Shown piece after piece: positions 7,147 to 16,497 of a stretch of 64,000 nucleotides of DNA. This stretch comes from Bosea sp. BIWAKO-01 (GTDB lineage Bacteria > Pseudomonadota > Alphaproteobacteria > Rhizobiales > Beijerinckiaceae), in assembly GCF_001748145.1 (NCBI RefSeq), contig NZ_BCQA01000001.1:5854501-5918500 (forward strand). The letters are read 5' to 3'. The stretch's first letter is position 1, and each line of letters begins with the position of its first letter. The notes beneath the pieces were generated by a model that was not told where the DNA came from, ran no database searches, and saw nothing but the letters and a program-made list of their open reading frames with translations. A program made the translations under genes and the position numbers.

Positions 7147-9623
7147 GGCTGCAGCCATTCTCCCTGATGGCCGTTCTGGCCCTGCCGCTGCTCTGCGGCG
7201 CCAGCATGGCACAGGACGAGCGCGTGCAGCCGGCACCGGCCGAGCCGGCGCCATTCATGATCGCGCCGCCGAAGCAGCCGCCGGCCGTGAAGCCCGCCCC
7301 CGTGGCACCGGCTGCGCCTGCTGCCGAGCCCCCTGCCCCGAGCCAGCCGCCGAAGCCCGCGGCGGCAGCGTCTGCGCCCGTCCCCTTTGCGTTCAAGCTG
7401 CTGCTTCCTGCCGCCCGCGTCACCCTGGAGGGCGAGAGCGACAGCCGCAACTGGGCTTTCTTCCTGACGCAGGACGAAGCCGCCGCCGATCTGAACCTGG
7501 ACGTGGCATTCCAGAATGCGCTCGTCGTGATGCCCGAAGCCTCGCGGTTGACCGTGCGGATCAATGGCGAGCGCGTCATCGAGCAGCCCATCGCATCGTC
7601 GGACCGGCTGGCGCGGCTCTCGGTCGCGATCCGCAAGGCTCTTTTGCGCGCAGGCGAGAATACGATCGGTTTCGAGGTCGTGCAGCGCCACCGCACGGAT
7701 TGCACCCTGGCCTCCACCTACGAACTCTGGACGCGCATCGACGGCGCCGGCACGCGACTGAGCTTTCGCAGCCCCGATGCCGCGCAACTGCGTTTGCGAG
7801 GCATCGACGATCTGCCGTCGATCGGCGGGGACGAAAGCGGCCAGACGACGATCCACATCGTCGCGCCGAGCGCGTCGCGGGCGATCGCGGGCAACACCAT
7901 CCTCGCCGTCGCCCAGGCCGTAGCCCTGCGCGGGCGCTTTGGGCAGGTCGTGGTGCGGGTGTCCGAACGGCCACCGGAGCGGCTGCGGCCGGGCTCGCTG
8001 ACGGTTGTCATCGGGACAGCGAACGAACTGGGCGAACTGCTCGGCACGATCCCGGAGGAGGCGGCCACCCGCAGCTTCCTCGGCTTCGTCGCCAGTCCGA
8101 AGCTGGGTCCGGCCACACTTCTCGTCACGGGCCAGGGCTGGCCGGACATCGAGGCGGTCGTCGCCAAGATCCTGACCGAGCCGGTTTCGAGGCCGACCAA
8201 TATCAACCGCACCAGCATGGATACGGCGAGCTGGCACACGCCGAATCCGCCTTACGTCACGGGCCGGCAGGTGCTGCGCTTCGCCGAACTCGGCGTTCCC
8301 ACCCAGGAATCGACCGGCCGGCGCATGCGGGTGCGCGCCGTCGTCGCGATGCCCGGCGACTTTTTTGCAAACGCCTACGGTGAGGCCACGCTTCTTCTCG
8401 ACGGAGCCTATTCCGCCGAGGTCCTGCCCGGCGTCAGCCATATCGAGATCTTCGTCAACGGCAATGTCGCCGCGACCGTGCCGCTCAACACGACGACCGG
8501 CGGCCTGTTCCAGCAGTTCCCGATCACCGTGCCGATGCGGCATTTCCGGCCGGGGATCAATGAGCTCTGGCTCGAGGCCGTCACGATCGCGAAGACCGAT
8601 CTGAGCTGCGGGCCCGGCGCGACGCTGCCGGGCAAGAGCCGTTTCGCGCTGTTCGATACGACCTCGCTTGCCGTTCCGGATTTCGCGAAGATCGGCGTCA
8701 AGCCAAACCTCGCCGCCGTTTCCGGCACGGGATTTCCCTACTCGGTGGCGCCGCGCGTGGCCCTGGTCATGGGACGGCTCGATGCCGCCAATTACGGCGC
8801 GGCGGCCACTCTGCTGGCGCGCCTGGCCCAGCGCGCCAGCCGGCCCATCGCGGTCGATCCGCTTGCGAATGCCGCCACTGTGGGAGATCGCCCGGCGCTG
8901 ATCGTCGGAGCGGCCGGCCAGTTGCCAAGCGGCCTGCTGCCGCGCGTCGGCATCGCCGACACCGTCCGCACCACATGGCCACAGCGCGCCGACGCCGTCG
9001 TGGTCCCGCCCGATGCAGATGGCACGGCCGTGTTCGACGCCGTGCTCAACCGTTTCCAGGGCCGCCAGACGACACCGGAAGATTCAGGCGGCGTGCCGCA
9101 ATCCACGAGCGAGATCCGCGACCGGTGGCGGAACTCGCTCGGTGGCCCGCTGGCTCGCTATCTCGTTGCCTTCGACGGCTGGCTGCAGCGCACCTTCGAC
9201 CTGTCATTTGCCCAATTGCGCACACCTTCGCGCGCGGCCTCGCTCTACGAGCCTGCCGAGGGAACCGACCTGATCGCAGCCCAGGCCGCCGATCCGGAGA
9301 CCCGGCAGGTCTGGACCGCTTTCGTCGCCCGGCGCGAAGAGGCGCTCGAGAGCAGCGTCGCCCGCATCGTGACGCCGGGCAATTGGGCTGCCATGGCCGG
9401 CAGGATCACGGCTTTCCGGGGTGGGCAGGAGACACATGTCCTCTCCGCCGACCGCACCTCCTTCTTCATGACGCGGCCCTTCAGCTTGGCAAATATGCGC
9501 CTCGTCCTCGCCAACTGGATGTCGAGCAATATCGGCACCTACGCGCTCACGCTCTTGGCCGCCTGCATCAGTCTCGGCATCGGCACCGCGTTGATGCTCG
9601 GACGGTTGGGGCGGCGCTCATGA
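7143..9623 (+). CDS. bcsB: Cellulose synthase regulatory/periplasmic subunit
   Basis: An 826-aa periplasmic partner of BcsA. A signal peptide (about residues 1-23, ending SMA) is followed by an Ala/Pro-rich linker (about 30-75). Repeated jelly-roll carbohydrate-binding and flavodoxin-like domains come next, and a single C-terminal helix (YALTLLAACISLGIGTALML) anchors it beside BcsA. BcsB is needed for catalysis and for guiding the glucan through the periplasm; despite the old name it does not itself sense cyclic di-GMP. The ATG is inside the bcsA stop, and the stop overlaps the bcsZ start, so the three are translationally coupled. Confidence 0.95.
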   Translation: MRLQPFSLMAVLALPLLCGASMAQDERVQPAPAEPAPFMIAPPKQPPAVKPAPVAPAAPAAEPPAPSQPPKPAAAASAPVPFAFKLLLPAARVTLEGESDSRNWAFFLTQDEAAADLNLDVAFQNALVVMPEASRLTVRINGERVIEQPIASSDRLARLSVAIRKALLRAGENTIGFEVVQRHRTDCTLASTYELWTRIDGAGTRLSFRSPDAAQLRLRGIDDLPSIGGDESGQTTIHIVAPSASRAIAGNTILAVAQAVALRGRFGQVVVRVSERPPERLRPGSLTVVIGTANELGELLGTIPEEAATRSFLGFVASPKLGPATLLVTGQGWPDIEAVVAKILTEPVSRPTNINRTSMDTASWHTPNPPYVTGRQVLRFAELGVPTQESTGRRMRVRAVVAMPGDFFANAYGEATLLLDGAYSAEVLPGVSHIEIFVNGNVAATVPLNTTTGGLFQQFPITVPMRHFRPGINELWLEAVTIAKTDLSCGPGATLPGKSRFALFDTTSLAVPDFAKIGVKPNLAAVSGTGFPYSVAPRVALVMGRLDAANYGAAATLLARLAQRASRPIAVDPLANAATVGDRPALIVGAAGQLPSGLLPRVGIADTVRTTWPQRADAVVVPPDADGTAVFDAVLNRFQGRQTTPEDSGGVPQSTSEIRDRWRNSLGGPLARYLVAFDGWLQRTFDLSFAQLRTPSRAASLYEPAEGTDLIAAQAADPETRQVWTAFVARREEALESSVARIVTPGNWAAMAGRITAFRGGQETHVLSADRTSFFMTRPFSLANMRLVLANWMSSNIGTYALTLLAACISLGIGTALMLGRLGRRS

Positions 9624-10639
9624 GAAAGCTCCTGGCCACAATCGCAGCCACCATGATGCTTCTCACGACGGCCTTGTCCGCCTCCCTCCCCGATGGCGCG
9701 TGGGAGCTCTACCGGCAGAAATTCGTCACGCCCGAAGGGCGCGTGATCGACGATGCCAATGGCGGGATCAGCCATAGCGAGAGCCAGGGCTACGGCCTGC
9801 TGCTGGCCTGTCTCGCGGGCGACCGCAGCAGCTTCGCGAGCATATTCGCCTTCACGCGCACGGAACTCCTGATCCGCGACGACGGGCTCGCGGCCTGGCG
9901 CTGGGATCCAAAGGCGAGCCCGCATGTCACCGACATCAACAATGCCAGCGACGGCGATCTGCTGATCGCCGAAGCCCTCGCCTGCGCCGGCGCGCGCTGG
10001 GCCATGCCGGCCTACACGGCAGCGGCGCGCCAGATCGCCCGGTCATTGGCCAAGGTCGCGCTGTTGAAGCGCGGCGGCGAGACCTGGCTGATGCCCGGCG
10101 CCGTCGGTTTTTCCGAGAAGGACCGTCCCGACGGGCCCGTGGTCAATCCATCCTATTGGGTGTTCGAAGCCCTGCCGGCGCTCGCCCAGCTCACCGGCGA
10201 TCAGAGCTGGATGCAGGTGCAGGCGAGCGGCCTGAAACTGCTCGATACGCTTGCCAGGGCGAAGATGCTGGCCCCGGACTGGGTCTCGATCAAGGACACG
10301 CCCAGGCCTGCCGACGGCTTCCCGCCCCAGTTCGGCTACAACGCCATCCGCATCCCGCTCTATCTGATGCGGGCGGGGCTCGCCGACAAGGCGCGCATGG
10401 AGCCGTTCCGCAAGGCATGGGCCGGCGGGACTGCCGTGATCGACGTCAAGACCGGCAATCCCGTCGAGCCGCTGCCTGACGCCGGCTATCGCATTCTCGC
10501 CGCGGCCATGGCCTGCGCGCTCGACAAGACGCCGATCCCGGCGGAATTGAAGACCTTCCAGCCGACGGCCTATTATCCCTCGACCCTGCACCTCTTGTCC
10601 CTCTCGATGCTCCGCGAGAGGTATCCGCAATGCATGTGA
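9620..10639 (+). CDS. bcsZ: Periplasmic endo-1,4-beta-glucanase, GH8
   Basis: A 339-aa protein with a signal peptide (MRKLLATIAATMMLLTTALSA). Glycoside hydrolase family 8 features are clear: the general-acid glutamate in HSESQGYGLLLA, the aspartate in NASDGDLLIAEAL, and NPSYWVFEALPAL and GYNAIRIPLYL further on. BcsZ/CelC trims or edits nascent cellulose in the periplasm and is needed for proper fibre output. Start and stop overlap the neighbours by 4 and 10 bases, so it is in the same operon. Confidence 0.95.
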   Translation: MRKLLATIAATMMLLTTALSASLPDGAWELYRQKFVTPEGRVIDDANGGISHSESQGYGLLLACLAGDRSSFASIFAFTRTELLIRDDGLAAWRWDPKASPHVTDINNASDGDLLIAEALACAGARWAMPAYTAAARQIARSLAKVALLKRGGETWLMPGAVGFSEKDRPDGPVVNPSYWVFEALPALAQLTGDQSWMQVQASGLKLLDTLARAKMLAPDWVSIKDTPRPADGFPPQFGYNAIRIPLYLMRAGLADKARMEPFRKAWAGGTAVIDVKTGNPVEPLPDAGYRILAAAMACALDKTPIPAELKTFQPTAYYPSTLHLLSLSMLRERYPQCM

Positions 10640-12813
10640 AATACGCCGTTCTGGCGATAACCCTGGCGAGTGCCGCGTTCTATGCCTTCGGCCGCCACGG
10701 CCGGGAGGTCGATCTGTCATTGGCGCCGCCTGCGGCGATCCGTCAGGCGGCCGCGGCCGGAAGCTCTTCGCCTGACAGCCAGCAACCCGCGCCGGAACTC
10801 GCCCAGGCGCAGTCGCCGGGGCCCCCGTCCGGCCAATCGGCGCAGCGCCCCCCCGTCGTCGACGAGAGCGCACTGCGCTATTTCGCCTCTCAGGGCGACA
10901 CGCGACGCCTGGAGGCCGAGCTTGCCCGTCTGCGAGCGCTCTACCCGGAATGGAAACCGCCCGCCGACCTGACATCTCCGGCACAAACCGGCGATCCCGA
11001 GCTCGAGCGGCTGTGGAGGCTCTTCTCGGAAGGAAAGATCGCCGAGGTCCGGGCCGCTATTGCGCAACGCGGCACCAGGGAGCCGAACTGGCGTGCGCCT
11101 GCCGATCTCGTCGCCCGGCTCGATGCTGCCGAGGCGGCGCAGCGACTGGTCAATGCCTCCAATGCACGGCAATGGGAGCAGGTGATCCGGATCGGCACCG
11201 AGACGCCGGCCCTGCTGACCTGCGCGAATGTCGATGCGCTGTGGCGGGTGGCCGAGGCTTTCGTGCAGACCGGCAAGCCCGAGCGGGCCCGGGACGCCTA
11301 TGCCTATGTGCTGAGCAACTGCAACACCCCGGCAGAGCGGATCGGGACGATGCAGAAGGCGCTGGCGACGCTGCCCGATACGCTGACGGACGGATTACTG
11401 GCCCAGGAGAGGCAGACTGAGTTCTCCAGCATCCGCGACGAGATCGCGCGGCGGCGGATCGGACGTGCTGCCGAAGATACCAAGCTCACCGTATCCGCCG
11501 ACGACATCCGGCGCGTCGAGGCGCTGGCAAACGCCGCGACGACGCCCGACGATGCCATCCTGCTCGGCTTCTACACGCTGCGCCACAATGATCCTGTCAG
11601 GGCGGAGGCGCTGTTCCAGTCCGCCTTGCAGCGCAAGGGCGGGGCGAAGGCGGCCGAAGGCGCGGTGCTCGCGCTGGCCGCCAATCGCAAATATCGCGAG
11701 GCCGAGGCGCTCGGTGCGCAATGGCTGGACGCCGGCGCCGCCAACCGCAAGGCCTATCTCGGCGCGGTGACGTCGCTGATCACGCAGGAGCCCGCTCCAA
11801 AACTGGATCGCGCCGTCGTCGACCGGATCGCGAAGACCGTTGCGACCGACCGCTACGCGCCAGGCGCGGCCGGCCTCGGCTGGTATGCCTATAATGCCGG
11901 CCAGACCTCGTCGGCCGAGACATGGTTCGAAACCGCCCTCTCCTGGGACCGCGGCTATGAGCCGGCGGCCTATGGGCTTGCCCTGGCACGACAGCGCCTG
12001 CGCGACCAGGCCGGCCTGCGCGCGATCGTGAGCGACTGGGGCGCCCGCTCGGAACGGATTGCCGCGCTGCTCGATCCCCGCCGCAACCGCACCTCGCGCG
12101 GCCAAGACGTGCGAGGTCAGGACACGCGTGACCAGCAGCTGCGCCGGGAGGATCTCGCCGCGACGGCAGCGCCGATCGCGCGCGAGCGCGACCTTGTCGA
12201 ACCAGCCCCTAACCGCCCCCTGCGCTCCCGGGCGGCCCGGCAGATTATCCAGAGCGATATCGACGCCGAGCCCGTCCGGCGCCGCCAGGCTGCAGCCCCC
12301 GTTTCCGGCAGTTGCGGCAATGGCCAGTCGGGCGCAGCCGCCTTGCAGCGCGGCTGGTGCCTGCTCAACCTGAAGCGCCCTGCAGCGGCAGCCGCTGCCT
12401 TCGAGGCTGCCATGCGCACCGGTTCGGCTCAGGTCGCGGCCGACGCGGCAATGGGCAAGACCTATGCAACTCTCCAGCAGGGGCTGACGGCGGAGGCCAA
12501 TGTCGCAGCCGCGCAGACCAATCCGGCTCCCGCAAAGCGCCGCGAACTCTCGGCGCTGCTGCTCTCCGAGCGGTTCTATGCGCAATATGACAACAAGGAC
12601 TTCAACGGCGCCTTGGTGACCCTGTCGGAGCGTGCCCGTCTTGCGCCTGAAACCACCGATCTGATGATGATGCGCGGCTGGTCCTACTTCCATCTCGGCC
12701 GCTACACCGATGCCAGCAGGGTCTTCACGGCGCTTTACAGGAGCAACGGGTCGCCGCAGGCGCTGGCCGGATTGACCGCGATCGGCGATGTGACGCGCCA
12801 GAACAGGTACTGA
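10630..12813 (+). CDS. Cellulose-operon TPR protein (BcsC-like, no visible barrel)
   Basis: A 727-aa protein with an N-terminal hydrophobic segment (about residues 5-21), a Gln/Pro-rich linker (40-75) and helix-turn-helix repeats of TPR type over most of the rest, for example RNDPVRAEALFQSALQR-like and GLGWYAYNAGQTSSAETWFE units. A basic Arg-rich stretch near 490-550 (NRTSRGQDVRGQDTRDQQ) precedes a final TPR block ending in GWSYFHLGRYTDASRVF. Enterobacterial BcsC has a TPR region plus a C-terminal outer-membrane barrel and is about 1150 aa; here no barrel is seen. It probably scaffolds export in the periplasm. It overlaps bcsZ and closes the operon. Confidence 0.75.
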   Translation: MHVKYAVLAITLASAAFYAFGRHGREVDLSLAPPAAIRQAAAAGSSSPDSQQPAPELAQAQSPGPPSGQSAQRPPVVDESALRYFASQGDTRRLEAELARLRALYPEWKPPADLTSPAQTGDPELERLWRLFSEGKIAEVRAAIAQRGTREPNWRAPADLVARLDAAEAAQRLVNASNARQWEQVIRIGTETPALLTCANVDALWRVAEAFVQTGKPERARDAYAYVLSNCNTPAERIGTMQKALATLPDTLTDGLLAQERQTEFSSIRDEIARRRIGRAAEDTKLTVSADDIRRVEALANAATTPDDAILLGFYTLRHNDPVRAEALFQSALQRKGGAKAAEGAVLALAANRKYREAEALGAQWLDAGAANRKAYLGAVTSLITQEPAPKLDRAVVDRIAKTVATDRYAPGAAGLGWYAYNAGQTSSAETWFETALSWDRGYEPAAYGLALARQRLRDQAGLRAIVSDWGARSERIAALLDPRRNRTSRGQDVRGQDTRDQQLRREDLAATAAPIARERDLVEPAPNRPLRSRAARQIIQSDIDAEPVRRRQAAAPVSGSCGNGQSGAAALQRGWCLLNLKRPAAAAAAFEAAMRTGSAQVAADAAMGKTYATLQQGLTAEANVAAAQTNPAPAKRRELSALLLSERFYAQYDNKDFNGALVTLSERARLAPETTDLMMMRGWSYFHLGRYTDASRVFTALYRSNGSPQALAGLTAIGDVTRQNRY

Positions 12814-12902
12814 TTTCGCACGCGGCCAGTGGCTCAGACCGGGCGAGCACCGCTTCACCTCCCGCATAGGACCAACCGACAAAGGCGCGCGTCTTTGCCG
12901 CG

Positions 12903-12927
12903 GGAACCGATGGCCGGGCCGCTCGTT
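12903..12927 (+). promoter_or_regulatory. EcfG-type promoter for the 87-aa gene
   Basis: GGAAC (12903-12907) and CGTT (12924-12927) are separated by exactly 16 bases, a perfect consensus match, ending 40 bases upstream of the ATG at 12968. Confidence 0.7.
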
Positions 12928-12967
12928 TCACTGTCTCGCATCGGCTTATCAGAACGCGAGGTCCGCC

Positions 12968-13231
12968 ATGCCTCTGATCGACGAATTAAAGCCCGTAGCC
13001 GCCGGGGTGAGCGCGGCAGGTCGCCGGGATGATCCGCGCGTCCAGAGAATTGCCAGGGCGATGTGCCGAGCGGCGCGCATCGACCCCGAGCAGCCGGCCG
13101 GGACGGTTGCGATCTTCACGATCATGCATTGCCACGCCGGACGGTCGGAGAATGATCCGGCCTGGATGCTGTTCGAGCGTCAGGCTGAACTCTTCATCGC
13201 CATGAATCCCGACGTGGTCGAAGCGCTCTGA
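12968..13231 (+). CDS. Small protein of unknown function under an EcfG-type promoter
   Basis: An 87-aa soluble protein without signal peptide or membrane helix. It is helix-rich, with an arginine-rich first half (RRDDPRVQRIARAMCRAARIDPEQ) and a second half carrying MHCHAGRSENDPAWMLFERQAE. I do not recognise the family. The start has GAGG seven bases upstream and the gene sits behind a perfect GGAAC-N16-CGTT promoter, so it is probably real and induced in the general stress response. It follows the cellulose operon in the same direction but has its own promoter. Confidence 0.65.
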   Translation: MPLIDELKPVAAGVSAAGRRDDPRVQRIARAMCRAARIDPEQPAGTVAIFTIMHCHAGRSENDPAWMLFERQAELFIAMNPDVVEAL

Positions 13232-13378
13232 TCCGCCGGAACGGTGCAGGCCCTCTCACAATGTGCAGACATGGTGAGCGCCGGCCCTCGACGGTCGCCG
13301 AGATCGTGACGTCGAAGCGACCGACAGGGCCATGAGGGCGCTCACGGTGCGCGCCCGCATAAACGGTCTGACGGCTCG

Positions 13379-16300
13379 CTAAATGAAGAAGAAGTCGCTC
13401 GATCCGAGTGTTCCGATTGCGATGTTGGCCAGGATCACGCTGTTGTTTTCATCGACAGTGATGACGACGTCCGCTCCGATCTGCTGACTGGCTGCCGCGA
13501 CAGCGCCGAAATTCGCGAAGGTCGCGGTCGAGAACTGAATGCGATCGTTGTTTCCACCGACATCGCCAAAGTCACTGATCGTGTCATGGCCGAAATTCTG
13601 GCTGAATATGAAGGTGTCATTTCCAGTGCCTCCAATGAGCACGTCGGCGCCGGCGCCGCCATCGAGGATATCGGCACCTGCCTCACCGGACACAGTGTCA
13701 TTGCCGCCCAGGCCTGAGAGACGGTCATTGCCGCCACCGCTGGCGAGCACATCGCCAGCCGCTCCGCCGGTCAAGCTGTTGTTGAGCCCATTGCCTGAGC
13801 CGGTGAAGGGGCCGAAGCCGACGAAGCTCAGATTCTCGACATTGCCCGCCAGAACGTAGGTCTGGAGATCGGTTCGAACCTCATCCCTCCCGGCGCCGGC
13901 GTTTTCGATCACCACGTCAAGCACATCGTCGACAATGTAAGTGTCGGATCCCGCGCCGCCCTCCATGCGATCGCCTCCAAGGCCGCCATCAAGCAGGTCG
14001 GCGCCCCCTCCGCCAAGCAGGGTGTCAGCGTCGTGGCCGCCGATGAGCACGTCGGCGCCGCCACCGCCATCCAGCAGATCTGCGCCGGCACCGCCATCCA
14101 GCTGGTCTGCCCCACCCCCGCCAAGCAGGGTGTCAGTGCCTGAGCCAGCGATGATCACGTCATCGCCGCCACGGCCATCCAAGGTGTCATCGCCGGCTCC
14201 ACCGGTGATGACATTGTCCGAACCGTTGCCGGTCCCCGTGAAATTCCCCACGCCAACGAAGGTCAGGTTCTCGACATTGGCACCGAGGGCGAAGACGCCG
14301 GCGGTTGCGAGCACGAGATCGCTGCCGGCACCGGCCTGTTCAATCACGAGGTCGGAAGGGCTGTCGACATGGTAGATGTCGTCGCCGAGGCCACCCAGCA
14401 TCCGATCGTTGCCGGCCCCCCCGTCGAGGATGTCGTTGCCTGAGCCGCCCATGATGACGTTGGCGAGGCCGTTGCCTGTCCCGCTGAAGGCGCCAGCGCC
14501 GGTGAAGCTCAGGTTCTCGACATTGGCCAGGCCGGCGAGCGAGTAAGCCGCCAGCGCGGTCCGAACCGTGTCGGTCCCGGCGCCGATATTCTCGATGACC
14601 GAGTCCGCTGCATTGTCGACGACATAACTATCGTTGCCGGTTCCGCCGGCCATCGTGTCGGCGCCGACGCCACCGTCGAGCGTGTCACTCCCGCCGCCGC
14701 CATTGAGGATGTCGTTGCCCGCCAGCCCAAGCAGCGCATTGGCACCGCCGAGACCCGTCAGAATATCGTCCTCACTCGTGCCGGTGATCGTTGCTGCATT
14801 CGATGCACCCGGCGAGTTGCCAACCACGTTTGCGACGGTGACGGCGATGTCTTGCGTATCGGCGCCGCCATTGCCATCGGAAACGGCAACGGTGACGTCG
14901 TAGACGTTGTCACCACCGGTGTCGGTCGGGGTCTCGAAATCGGGGGCCTGCAGGAAGGACAGCAGACCGGTCAGGCTATTGATGGCGAAGCGGCTGCCAT
15001 CGACGCCGCCAGCGATCGTATAGGTCAGGGTGTCGCCGGCCTGCGGGTCGCTCGCCGTAACGGTGGTGACGATTGTGCCGTTCTCCGCAATGGTGATTGC
15101 CGCCGTGCCACCACCGCCGTCCGAGGTGATCGATGGGGCATCGATCAGGATCTGTGCGGCGGCGATGGTTTGGTCCGCGAAGCGGAACTGTTCGACATTG
15201 AGAACCCGGTCGGTCCCTTCGTCGCGTATCGTAGCCGGCGTGTCCGGGCTCGCAGGCGGGCTGATATCTGTAACCAGATCCACGACAGTGAAACTGCCAT
15301 CGGGGTTCTGTGAGATTCGATAGTCGGCTCGATTGCCGTAATACCTCACCATATCGTCGTCTGCGCCGCCATCGAGCGTGTCGTTGGCTGCTCCACCCAG
15401 GAGCACATCATTGCCCGCGCCGCCACGCAGAACATTATCGTGATTGCCGCCATAGATCTCATCGACGAGACTTGTGCCGGTGACATTGGGAATGCGGGTA
15501 ACGGTGTCGGTATCGCCAAAGGAGTCGATCGCCGTGTCGGGCGGCAGGCCAATCTGAAAATCAAGGCCGTTGAGGTTGACGCGGACGCCCTGTGGCCCCC
15601 CTTCGGCACCATAGTCCAGCTCATCGGCGCCGGCGCCGCCATCGATGGCGTCTGCGCCCGCACCGCCGATGATCGTGTCGTTCCCGTCCCCGGCGATGAT
15701 CGTATCATTGCCGTCCCCGCCAAAGACGAGGTCGTCGCCGGCGCCCGTATTCAGAACGTTGGCATTGTTCCCCCCGTAGATTTCGTCTCGGAACAGCGTG
15801 CCGGTGATGTTCCGGATACCGGGGATGAAGTCCGTGTCTCCGAAGGAGCCGAGAACAGTATCGGGCTGGATACTCTCTTGAACGGTCTGCGCGCGCATGT
15901 TCACGCGGATGCCATGGGTGGCGCCGAATTCGACGTCGAGGCTGTAGTCGACGGTATCGGCATTCTGGCCGCCCGAACCGAAGACGGCATCGTCGCCGCC
16001 CAGCCCGAAGAATGTATTGCTCGCCGTCCCCGCTGCGCCGCTGCCCGTGCCGCTGAAGAAGACATCGGCACCAGCCGTGCCGCTCACCGCCTCGATGTCG
16101 AGCAGCGTGTCGACCGTCCCGAAGCCATCTCGGGCCGTTCCGGCGGCCACGGTGAAGCCATTGCTCGTCTGCGAGGTCGCGCTCAGATTGATAATGACAC
16201 CAGCTGCGCCGCCTAAGCCTGCGTCGTTCTGATACGAGGCACGATCAAAGCCCTCGCCTCCATCGATGCTGTCGGCGCCGCCCAGTCCACTGATTGTGTC

Positions 16301-16384
16301 GTTCCCCCCAAAGCCGCTGATCGTGTCAGCCTCCGCCGTTCCGACCAGGACATTGTTGAGTTCGTCACCGATGACCTGGGCCAT
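13379..16384 (-). CDS. RTX (haemolysin-type calcium-binding repeat) secreted protein with cadherin-like domain
   Basis: A 1001-aa acidic, glycine/aspartate-rich protein with no N-terminal signal peptide. Many nonapeptide repeats of GGxGxDxLx type occur (e.g. GGAGNDTISGLGG near the start and GGAGADVLIGGTGNDTF near the end), which fold into calcium-binding beta-rolls after export. A cadherin-like domain lies about residues 430-540 (TIAENGTIVTTVTASDPQ, DVTVAVSDGNGGADT). Three copies of an 80-90-residue module carry VENLSF or VENLTF with GTGNG. The end, DFGDVGGNNDRIQF to SSDFFFI, resembles a type I secretion signal. ATG 16384 has GGAG upstream; a GTG four codons earlier does not. No type I secretion genes are in the window. 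Confidence 0.85.
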   Translation of the reverse strand: MAQVIGDELNNVLVGTAEADTISGFGGNDTISGLGGADSIDGGEGFDRASYQNDAGLGGAAGVIINLSATSQTSNGFTVAAGTARDGFGTVDTLLDIEAVSGTAGADVFFSGTGSGAAGTASNTFFGLGGDDAVFGSGGQNADTVDYSLDVEFGATHGIRVNMRAQTVQESIQPDTVLGSFGDTDFIPGIRNITGTLFRDEIYGGNNANVLNTGAGDDLVFGGDGNDTIIAGDGNDTIIGGAGADAIDGGAGADELDYGAEGGPQGVRVNLNGLDFQIGLPPDTAIDSFGDTDTVTRIPNVTGTSLVDEIYGGNHDNVLRGGAGNDVLLGGAANDTLDGGADDDMVRYYGNRADYRISQNPDGSFTVVDLVTDISPPASPDTPATIRDEGTDRVLNVEQFRFADQTIAAAQILIDAPSITSDGGGGTAAITIAENGTIVTTVTASDPQAGDTLTYTIAGGVDGSRFAINSLTGLLSFLQAPDFETPTDTGGDNVYDVTVAVSDGNGGADTQDIAVTVANVVGNSPGASNAATITGTSEDDILTGLGGANALLGLAGNDILNGGGGSDTLDGGVGADTMAGGTGNDSYVVDNAADSVIENIGAGTDTVRTALAAYSLAGLANVENLSFTGAGAFSGTGNGLANVIMGGSGNDILDGGAGNDRMLGGLGDDIYHVDSPSDLVIEQAGAGSDLVLATAGVFALGANVENLTFVGVGNFTGTGNGSDNVITGGAGDDTLDGRGGDDVIIAGSGTDTLLGGGGADQLDGGAGADLLDGGGGADVLIGGHDADTLLGGGGADLLDGGLGGDRMEGGAGSDTYIVDDVLDVVIENAGAGRDEVRTDLQTYVLAGNVENLSFVGFGPFTGSGNGLNNSLTGGAAGDVLASGGGNDRLSGLGGNDTVSGEAGADILDGGAGADVLIGGTGNDTFIFSQNFGHDTISDFGDVGGNNDRIQFSTATFANFGAVAAASQQIGADVVITVDENNSVILANIAIGTLGSSDFFFI

Positions 16385-16497
16385 GGCATTCTCCACTGCA
16401 ACTGAAGGCGAGATGCCAAAACTGCGCTGTCCGGCTCACTGCCGCATGACCCAAACGGGCTAAGCTGGTGCCTGTCAGAGGCGACGGCTCCCGGACC

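Noticed and set aside
13500..16250. Long plus-strand open frames opposite the RTX gene
   Set aside because: They are antisense shadows of Gly/Asp repeats with proline- and serine-rich low-complexity translation and no ribosome-binding sites.
16385..16396. GTG start four codons upstream of the RTX gene's ATG
   Set aside because: No ribosome-binding site, whereas GGAG precedes the ATG at 16384.
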